Assembly: GCA_900766915.1 (NCBI GenBank)
Contig: CAAFXE010000298.1
Coordinates: forward strand, 1 to 20,793
Reading direction: 5' to 3'
Length of the DNA: 20,793 nt
Source of the DNA: Lachnospiraceae bacterium
Lineage (GTDB): Bacteria; Bacillota; Clostridia; Lachnospirales; Lachnospiraceae
Shown: positions 15,605 to 20,793 of the stretch, piece after piece
Layout: each line of letters begins with the position of its first letter
Numbering within the stretch: position 1 is the stretch's first letter
Translations under genes and position numbers: made by a program
Notes under the pieces: generated by a model
Seen by the model: only the letters and a program-made list of their open reading frames with translations
Told to the model about the DNA's origin: nothing
The model's database searches: none

Positions 15605-15646
15605 GAAGAAGGGGCATGCGATAGTGATGGAGTATGCCCCTTCTTC
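15605..15646 (+). terminator. Intra-operon hairpin before the esterase gene
   Basis: GAAGAAGGGGCAT (15605-15617) and ATGCCCCTTCTTC (15634-15646) form a perfect 13-bp stem with a 16-base loop in the 112-bp gap between GH130_2 and the esterase. Only a weak T-rich tail follows (CTGTTGAAATTT). Likely a partial terminator or processing site that lowers expression of the downstream genes. Confidence 0.65.
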
Positions 15647-15669
15647 CTGTTGAAATTTAATGAGGACAT

Positions 15670-16782
15670 ATGATGGGTTTTGAAATAGATTATGACAATG
15701 CAATTACCACCACAGGTAATTGGTATCGTATGAAGCAATTGATGAAACATGCCAGAGATGGCGGGAAATTACTCATCGGATTTATTGGGGGATCGATTAC
15801 ACAGGGGTCGGTTGCAAGTGGCCCGGAACTGTGTTATGCATTCCGCGTATATTCCTGGTGGAAGAAAAAATTTCCTCAGGCAGAGTTCAGATATTGCAAT
15901 GCGGGAATTGGTGGAACTTCTTCGCAGTTCGGGGTGGCAAGAGTAGAGGAAGATTTGCTTTCCTATGATCCGGATTTTGTGATTATTGATTTTTCCGTGA
16001 ATGATGATAGTAATGAACACTTTTTAGAAACATACGAAGGCCTGGTGCGAAGAATATATAACTCACCTAAGATGCCGGCTATGCTCCTTGTTCACAACGT
16101 GTATTACAATACCGGAGGCAATGCACAGCTGCAACATGCCAAAATTGGTAGGTATTACCAGCTTCCGTGTGTGAGTATGCAAAGCTCCGTCTATCCGGAA
16201 GTGGTCTCCGGAAGAATTGCAAACAGGGATATTACACCGGATGACTTGCACCCGAATGATAAAGGACATGAGCTTGTTGCTTCTGTGATAAATCATTTCT
16301 TGGAGAAAGTGTACGCTCAGATGGATGAGCCGGAGACAGTGGCAGAAGATAAAGGTCCGTTGACGGCCAACACATACGAGAATTCTGTTCGCTACTGCAA
16401 CAGAAACAGCGAGCCGGTGTTGCGTGGATTTGTAAAAGATACGACACAACAGAAAGATATTACGGATTGCTTTAAAGGTGGATGGACGGCACAGACAAAA
16501 GGGGATTCCATAACATTTTCTGTGATGGGAAGCGGAATTTCTGTGCAATATCGAAAGTCTGTATTGAAACCGGCGCCCGTTGCAAAAGTAATTGTTGATG
16601 GAGATGAAGCGCACGGGATGATTTTGGATGCTAATTTTGATGAAGACTGGGGCGATAAATTGGAACTTGACACAATTACAGAGCATAGTGAGAAGAAAGA
16701 GCATTCCGTATACATTGAAATAATCAAATCGGAAGACTGCGTTGTTCCGTTCTACTTAGCTTCTGTTATCGCAACGAATTAA
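15670..16782 (+). CDS. SGNH-fold mannan acetylesterase, CE17-like, with C-terminal jelly-roll module
   Basis: The 370-residue esterase should remove acetyl groups from manno-oligosaccharides. Residues about 30-230 are an SGNH hydrolase domain: block I GGSITQGS with nucleophile Ser42, block II NAGIGGTSS, block III DFSVND, and block V DDLHPND with Asp191 and His194. Residues about 250-370 form a second beta-rich domain (GSGISVQYRKS, VKVIVDGD-like strands), matching the N-catalytic plus C-terminal CBM35-like layout of R. intestinalis CE17, which acts on axial 2-O-acetyl mannose. The order is opposite to CE2 enzymes, whose jelly roll is N-terminal. There is no signal peptide. Two ATGs are adjacent (15670, 15673); spacing from TGAGGA slightly favours the second. 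The CE17 assignment is from architecture and locus, not a search. Confidence 0.85.
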   Translation: MMGFEIDYDNAITTTGNWYRMKQLMKHARDGGKLLIGFIGGSITQGSVASGPELCYAFRVYSWWKKKFPQAEFRYCNAGIGGTSSQFGVARVEEDLLSYDPDFVIIDFSVNDDSNEHFLETYEGLVRRIYNSPKMPAMLLVHNVYYNTGGNAQLQHAKIGRYYQLPCVSMQSSVYPEVVSGRIANRDITPDDLHPNDKGHELVASVINHFLEKVYAQMDEPETVAEDKGPLTANTYENSVRYCNRNSEPVLRGFVKDTTQQKDITDCFKGGWTAQTKGDSITFSVMGSGISVQYRKSVLKPAPVAKVIVDGDEAHGMILDANFDEDWGDKLELDTITEHSEKKEHSVYIEIIKSEDCVVPFYLASVIATN

Positions 16783-16841
16783 CAGAGGTTGTTGTGCAAT
16801 GCAAAAATATAAGGTTTCGAACCGGTTTGGAGAGTGATGAC

Positions 16842-17810
16842 ATGAATAATATCAAAGAACAAAACACTAAGGAAATTTTATTTTTAGACCCAGTATGTAC
16901 GCATAACATTTGGGGTGGAAACAGATTGCGAGAACAATTTAGATATAGTGTAGAAGGCGATGACATCGGGGAGTGTTGGGGAATTTCAGCCCACCCAAAC
17001 GGAGATGGCAGTATCAGAAATGGAGCCTATAAAGGATGGAAGCTTTCTGCATTGTGGGATGAACATCCGGAACTTTTTGGATACTTGGGATATGATCGTT
17101 TCCCTCTCCTTATCAAGATCATTGATGCAAAAGATGACCTGAGTATCCAAGTACATCCGGATGATGCCTATGCGAAAGAACATGAAAATGGCTCCTTGGG
17201 GAAAACGGAATGCTGGTATGTGTTGGATTGCCCGGAAAACGCAGCACTTGTAATAGGGCATCACGCACAGTCAAAGGAAGAACTTAAAGCAATGATTCGT
17301 GAGGGGAGATGGTCTGAATTTATTCGCGAAATTCCTGTAAAACGTGGGGATTTTATTCAGATTAATCCCGGTACAGTACACGCAATCAAGGGAGGATTTT
17401 TGATTTTGGAGACACAGCAAAATAGCGATATTACATATCGCGTTTATGATTATGATCGTCTCTCCAATGGAAAACCAAGAGAGCTTCACATCAATCAGAG
17501 TGTTGATGTGATTACGGTTCCTGCTGATCCTGCAGAAAAAAGCGTAGTCAGCCTTTCCGGGGCAGAGAAGAAAAATCAGTTAAAGGAGCTCTATTCCTGC
17601 GAATACTATTCCGTTTTTCGAATGGAACTGGATGGACAGGCGCAGTTTGAACAAACGTATCCGTTTTTGAATGTTTCCGTTACAGATGGATCCGGAACAA
17701 TTTGTGGTCAACAGGTAAAGAAGGGAGATCATATGATTATTCCATATCGATTTGGAACTGTAGAATTGCAGGGAAAAATGGAGCTGATTGCATCGACAGC
17801 GCAGAAATAG
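16842..17810 (+). CDS. manA: Mannose-6-phosphate isomerase, type I
   Basis: Interconverts mannose-6-phosphate and fructose-6-phosphate, delivering mannan carbon to glycolysis. The 322-residue cupin-type, zinc-dependent enzyme shows the metal ligands His105 (IQVHPDD), Glu123 (KTECWYVLD) and His180 (NPGTVHAI), and the N-terminal WGGNRLRE plus the WGISAHPNG segment of Firmicute short type I enzymes. I choose the ATG at 16842, seven bases after GGAGAG; an upstream in-frame GTG at 16794 would add a poorly conserved 16-residue leader. It follows the esterase gene closely and is the counterpart of gmuF in the Bacillus subtilis glucomannan operon. No terminator follows, so the kinase gene is probably read through. 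Confidence 0.93.
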   Translation: MNNIKEQNTKEILFLDPVCTHNIWGGNRLREQFRYSVEGDDIGECWGISAHPNGDGSIRNGAYKGWKLSALWDEHPELFGYLGYDRFPLLIKIIDAKDDLSIQVHPDDAYAKEHENGSLGKTECWYVLDCPENAALVIGHHAQSKEELKAMIREGRWSEFIREIPVKRGDFIQINPGTVHAIKGGFLILETQQNSDITYRVYDYDRLSNGKPRELHINQSVDVITVPADPAEKSVVSLSGAEKKNQLKELYSCEYYSVFRMELDGQAQFEQTYPFLNVSVTDGSGTICGQQVKKGDHMIIPYRFGTVELQGKMELIASTAQK

Positions 17811-17848
17811 AAGGTGTAAATAACGAAACACAGCGATTAATAAATGAA

Positions 17849-17877
17849 GAGACATAATGTCATTAATGTACTATAAT
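17849..17877 (+). promoter_or_regulatory. Candidate internal promoter before the ROK kinase
   Basis: TATAAT (17872-17877) with GAGACA (17849-17854) 17 bp upstream, in the 84-bp gap after manA and ending 17 bases before the kinase start. A perfect palindrome GACATAATGTC (17851-17861) overlaps the -35 and could be an operator. Confidence 0.5.
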
Positions 17878-17894
17878 ACAAAGGGGTGACAATT

Positions 17895-18782
17895 ATGATA
17901 TTCGGAGCAATTGAAGCAGGCGGAACCAAGATGGTCTGCGCACTAGTAAATGAACAGGCGGATGTGATGGAACGAGTAACTATTCCAACAGGAACCCCTG
18001 ATGAAACGATTCCCAAAATGATTGCTTTTTTTGAGAATAAGGGAATTTCAGCCTTGGGAATCGGTTGCTTTGGACCATTGGATCTGAGTAGGCAATCAGA
18101 CACCTTTGGCTGTATAACATATACCCCCAAAACAGGATGGGCAAATTATCCGATTCGTAAGGTATTTGCAGAGAAGCTTGGGGTTCCTGTTGGCATAGAT
18201 ACGGATGTGAATGCCGCTGTGTTGGCGGAGGTCAAATATGGTTCCGCAAAAGGATGCGATAACGCAATCTATATTACAATCGGCACGGGGGTAGGGGTAG
18301 GAGTTTATTGCAATGGAAAACTAGTACATGGTTTGGTACATCCCGAGGCCGGACATATTCTTCTTGCGCGGGCAAAGGGAGATGACTTTGCGGGGGTTTG
18401 TCCGTTTCACAGAGACTGCTTTGAAGGATTTGCAAGCGGCCCTGCCATTGAAACCCGTTGGGGAAAGCCTGCAGCACTGCTTTCGGAGCAGCATGCTGTA
18501 TGGGATATGGAAGCATATTATATTGCACAGGCAATTTGCAACTATATTTTGGCATATTCACCTGAAAAAATCATTTTATGGGGTGGCGTAATGCACCAGA
18601 CACAGTTGTATAAGATGGTGCGGGAGAAGGTTGTTCAACAGCTGGGTGGCTATGTGCAGCATAAAAAAATCCTTAAGGAGATTGATTCCTACATTGTGGA
18701 GCCGGGCCTTGGCGACAATCCCGGAATCATTGGTTCAGCACTTTTGGGACAGCAGGAGTATGATAGCTGTCAACAGCCATAG
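17895..18782 (+). CDS. ROK-family sugar kinase (fructokinase/mannokinase type)
   Basis: The 295-residue cytoplasmic kinase phosphorylates free hexose at C6. Visible features: ATP-binding GAIEAGGTKM (4-13), GIGCFGPLD, the catalytic Asp104 in GIDTDVNAAV, phosphate loop ITIGTGVGVG, and the zinc motif HPEAGH...C..H..C (His154, Cys169, His172, Cys175). This sequence type matches Bacillus fructokinase GmuE/YdhR, which also sits in a glucomannan operon beside a mannose-6-phosphate isomerase and can use mannose. Here it would rescue free mannose from GH113 and possibly glucose from GH130_1; the preferred sugar cannot be read from sequence. The ATG at 17895 is preferred (AAGGGG eight to twelve bases upstream) over an in-frame GTG at 17886. 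It is 14 bp before the next gene. Confidence 0.9.
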   Translation: MIFGAIEAGGTKMVCALVNEQADVMERVTIPTGTPDETIPKMIAFFENKGISALGIGCFGPLDLSRQSDTFGCITYTPKTGWANYPIRKVFAEKLGVPVGIDTDVNAAVLAEVKYGSAKGCDNAIYITIGTGVGVGVYCNGKLVHGLVHPEAGHILLARAKGDDFAGVCPFHRDCFEGFASGPAIETRWGKPAALLSEQHAVWDMEAYYIAQAICNYILAYSPEKIILWGGVMHQTQLYKMVREKVVQQLGGYVQHKKILKEIDSYIVEPGLGDNPGIIGSALLGQQEYDSCQQP

Positions 18783-18796
18783 TCATCGGAGAAGAT

Positions 18797-19450
18797 ATGT
18801 TTGGACGAATAAATGAACTCAAGGGAAAAGATAAAATTGAATACTATTTGGAATATTATGGTTGGCGAACAGTTGGCGTGATTGCAGTTGTTTCCATATT
18901 TATTTTTCTGGTGATTCATTTTACAACGAGCAAGGACATTGTATCGGGAATTCTTGCAATCAATTGTGATGGTACATCCATGAACGCAGTGGATGGCAGT
19001 TATTTTGATGATTTTCTTTCAGAAATGGGCTACGATACGTCCAAATCGACAATGACTGTAAACTGTTCCATGTACGTAAAAGCGGATTATGAAGATTCTG
19101 TAACACGCACAAATATGGAGACAATACAGACGATGTTTGTTACAGGGTCAGTCGATGTCCTTTTGGCAGATGAGGAATTTTTTGTTGCAGTGGCCCAGAG
19201 TGATTATTTGGCCGATTTGTCGGAGATTCTGACAGACGAAGAAATCCAAATGAATGAGGACAATCTTGTGTATGCCACAAATATGGTTACAAATGAGAGA
19301 ATTCTTGCAGGGATACGGGTATCGAATTCATCAGAATGGATGGCGGAAACCGGATGGTATAAAGATGGTGCAGTGATTGGATTAACCTGCTTGCGAAAAT
19401 CGGACAAATTAGCAATTGAAATCCTCAGGAGAGCGATCGGAGCATCATAA
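18797..19450 (+). CDS. Unknown one-pass membrane protein with extracellular binding-protein-like domain
   Basis: I do not recognise a named family for this 217-residue protein. Residues 1-23 are polar and basic with the aromatic motif KGKDKIEYYLEYYGW, residues 25-42 form one membrane helix, and the remaining 175 or so residues should lie outside the cell. That part (SVDVLLADEEFFVAVAQSDYLADLSEIL; the last helix SDKLAIEILRRAIG) recalls short pieces of solute-binding proteins, but is too short to be a full one and has no lipobox. Proteins with a similar N-terminal Lys/aromatic stretch and single helix occur in other Lachnospiraceae, as far as I recall, with no known role. It is in the operon: 14 bp after the kinase and one base before the Nudix gene. 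A GGAGAAGAT ribosome site supports the start. Confidence 0.85.
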   Translation: MFGRINELKGKDKIEYYLEYYGWRTVGVIAVVSIFIFLVIHFTTSKDIVSGILAINCDGTSMNAVDGSYFDDFLSEMGYDTSKSTMTVNCSMYVKADYEDSVTRTNMETIQTMFVTGSVDVLLADEEFFVAVAQSDYLADLSEILTDEEIQMNEDNLVYATNMVTNERILAGIRVSNSSEWMAETGWYKDGAVIGLTCLRKSDKLAIEILRRAIGAS

Positions 19451-19451
19451 A

Positions 19452-20063
19452 ATGAAGCGATGTAAAAAAATTGAGAAATTGACAAATAATCCGTTTTTAA
19501 ATCTGTATCATATTCAGGCAACAACCAAAAAAGGAAAAAACTTTGATTATTATTTTGCATCTCGCAACAACGAACAAAAGATTAAGGCATATACGCACTG
19601 CAATGAACCGGAGGGAATTGCGATTTATGCAATCCGAAAAGAAAACCCGGGACAACTTGTAATGATTCGACAGTTTCGGTACCCGCTCAATGACTATATT
19701 TATGAAATTCCGGCAGGGCTTGTGGATGTCGGAGAAACACCAGAGCAAAGTGCCGTTCGAGAGATGAAGGAGGAGACAGGGCTATTCCTTGAGGTGTACG
19801 AAGGGGGAGATGCCTGTTTTCGAAGACCTTTCTTTTTGGCACAGGGACTGACTGACGAAAGCAGTGTTATGGTGTATGGATATGCCGTGGGTGAAATAAG
19901 CACTGTAGCGCAGGAAGAGAGCGAGGATATAGAGGTTATGCTTGTAGACAGAGAACAGGCGCGCAATATACTTGCAACAGAGAGCGTTTCTGCCAGAGCT
20001 GCTTTTATGTTGATGAATTTTATTCATTCAAGTGATGAAGATCCTTTTGGATTTCTAAAATAA
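19452..20063 (+). CDS. Nudix hydrolase (ADP-ribose/sugar-nucleotide pyrophosphatase type)
   Basis: The 203-residue protein carries a complete Nudix box GX5EX7REUXEEXGU at residues 89-111 (Gly89, Glu95, Arg103, Glu104, Glu107, Glu108, Gly110). The upstream RQFRYPLNDYIYEIPAGL is characteristic of the ADP-ribose pyrophosphatase subgroup, whose members cleave ADP-ribose or, for NudK-like enzymes, GDP-mannose. The ATG at 19452 is chosen for its GGAG ribosome site nine bases upstream; the gene begins one base after the stop of the membrane-protein gene. Its presence in a mannose-1-phosphate-producing operon is notable, but it could equally be a housekeeping gene that drifted in. Substrate not determinable here. 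Confidence 0.9.
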   Translation: MKRCKKIEKLTNNPFLNLYHIQATTKKGKNFDYYFASRNNEQKIKAYTHCNEPEGIAIYAIRKENPGQLVMIRQFRYPLNDYIYEIPAGLVDVGETPEQSAVREMKEETGLFLEVYEGGDACFRRPFFLAQGLTDESSVMVYGYAVGEISTVAQEESEDIEVMLVDREQARNILATESVSARAAFMLMNFIHSSDEDPFGFLK

Positions 20064-20086
20064 GAATAAGTAAGGAGAAAGAGAAA

Positions 20087-20793
20087 ATGAATGCGGCAAT
20101 CATGGAACAATATAAAAAATGGTGCAACATGCCAAACTTGGATGCAGATGTACGGGTAGAACTGGAACAAATTGCGAATGACGAGTCCAAGATAGAAGAT
20201 GCTTTCTACAAAAATCTTGCGTTTGGTACGGGAGGCCTTCGCGGTGTTATCGGAGCCGGAACAAACCGCATGAATATCTATACTGTCGCAAAGGCTTCTC
20301 AGGGCCTTGCCGATTATGTTGTAAAGAATTTTCCAGAGTCAGCCAGAAGCATCGCGGTAAGCTATGATTCAAGAATTAAATCCGATGTATTTGCGAAAGT
20401 TGCAGCTTCCGTATTTGCAGCTAATGGTATTCGGGTTCATATTTATTCACAACTCATGCCTACTCCATGCCTTTCCTATGCAGTGCGTGCATTGAATTGC
20501 GCAGCCGGAATAATGGTGACGGCTTCTCACAATCCATCGAAGTATAACGGATATAAGGTATATGGTGCCGATGGATGTCAGATTACAACCGAGGCGGCAG
20601 CAGAGATTCTTACAGAGATTGAGAAGCTGGATATTTTTCAGGATGTGAAACTGGGCGATTATGATTCGCTGGTTGAAGCAGGGATGATTTCCTATATTTC
20701 AGAGCAAATATATACAGATTTTATTAATGAAGTGAAGAAACAGTCCCTTTTATCTGAAGATGATAAAATCGACAGAAATGTTGCAATTGTGTA
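20087..20793 (+). CDS. Phosphohexomutase (phosphoglucomutase/phosphomannomutase), 5' part
   Basis: The gene starts at the ATG at 20087 behind TAAGGAG and is cut by the window edge after about 235 residues; family members of this type have roughly 560-580. Visible landmarks: FGTGGLRGVIGAGTNRMN (about 46-63), SYDSR, and the phosphoserine loop TASHNPSKYNGYKVYG with catalytic Ser147. It interconverts hexose-1- and hexose-6-phosphates via a phosphoserine. In this operon the likely job is mannose-1-phosphate from the GH130 enzymes to mannose-6-phosphate for ManA, as proposed for the R. intestinalis locus. Alpha-phosphoglucomutase activity is also typical of this subgroup, and both may apply. The gene is 23 bp downstream of the Nudix gene, in the same operon. 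Confidence 0.92.
   Translation, partial: MNAAIMEQYKKWCNMPNLDADVRVELEQIANDESKIEDAFYKNLAFGTGGLRGVIGAGTNRMNIYTVAKASQGLADYVVKNFPESARSIAVSYDSRIKSDVFAKVAASVFAANGIRVHIYSQLMPTPCLSYAVRALNCAAGIMVTASHNPSKYNGYKVYGADGCQITTEAAAEILTEIEKLDIFQDVKLGDYDSLVEAGMISYISEQIYTDFINEVKKQSLLSEDDKIDRNVAIV

Noticed and set aside
16063..16704. Long minus-strand open frame (about 213 residues) opposite the esterase gene
   Set aside because: It lies wholly antisense to a well-supported SGNH esterase, has a Cys/Phe/Ile/His-rich shadow composition and no ribosome site.
1..20793. CRISPR array, tRNA or rRNA genes, insertion-sequence transposase
   Set aside because: No regularly spaced repeats, no cloverleaf or ribosomal sequence, and no transposase-like reading frame were seen.

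Overview
The window looks like a chromosomal segment from a gut Lachnospiraceae (Roseburia/Eubacterium/Butyrivibrio-type Firmicute). Reasons: AT-rich DNA with strong AAGGAGG-type ribosome sites, a lipoprotein-anchored ABC sugar system without its own ATPase, and a gene set that matches the beta-mannan utilisation locus known from Roseburia intestinalis. The genus is an inference from gene content; no marker gene is present.

Layout. (1) 1-2001: the end of a degraded mobile or conjugative element. It holds a C-terminal relic of a ParA-type partition ATPase, a second out-of-frame relic, and a secreted Ig-like surface protein that ends inside its own terminator. (2) 2002-3140: an intergenic stretch with an inverted repeat, then a lone TipA-type MerR regulator behind a 19-bp-spacer promoter. 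(3) 3279-6523: an alpha-galactosidase (GH36) and a LacI-family regulator, ended by a strong bidirectional terminator. (4) 6621-8507, minus strand: GH113 mannan oligosaccharide hydrolase and its upstream AraC-family regulator. (5) 8508-8782: a divergent control region with several inverted and direct repeats. (6) 8783-20793, plus strand: a long operon of mannan-oligosaccharide binding lipoprotein, two ABC permeases, AGE-family 2-epimerase, GH130_1 and GH130_2 phosphorylases, a CE17-like SGNH acetylesterase, mannose-6-phosphate isomerase, ROK sugar kinase, an unknown one-pass membrane protein, a Nudix hydrolase, and the start of a phosphohexomutase cut by the window edge.

How the genes work together (family knowledge plus context). 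Acetylated, galactosylated (gluco)manno-oligosaccharides are captured by the lipoprotein and imported. Inside the cell GH36 strips alpha-galactose, the esterase strips acetyl groups, and GH113 trims the chain. GH130_2 phosphorolyses manno-oligosaccharides to mannose-1-phosphate. The epimerase turns the reducing-end mannose of mannobiose into glucose, and GH130_1 splits mannosyl-glucose into mannose-1-phosphate and glucose. The mutase, isomerase and ROK kinase feed these into fructose-6-phosphate. None of the enzymes has a signal peptide, so processing is cytoplasmic. An extracellular endomannanase, a beta-glucosidase and the transporter ATPase are not in the window and must lie elsewhere.

The best candidates for something undescribed are the unknown membrane protein and Nudix hydrolase built into the mannan operon, and the repeat-rich divergent control region. 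The core pathway itself is a known type.
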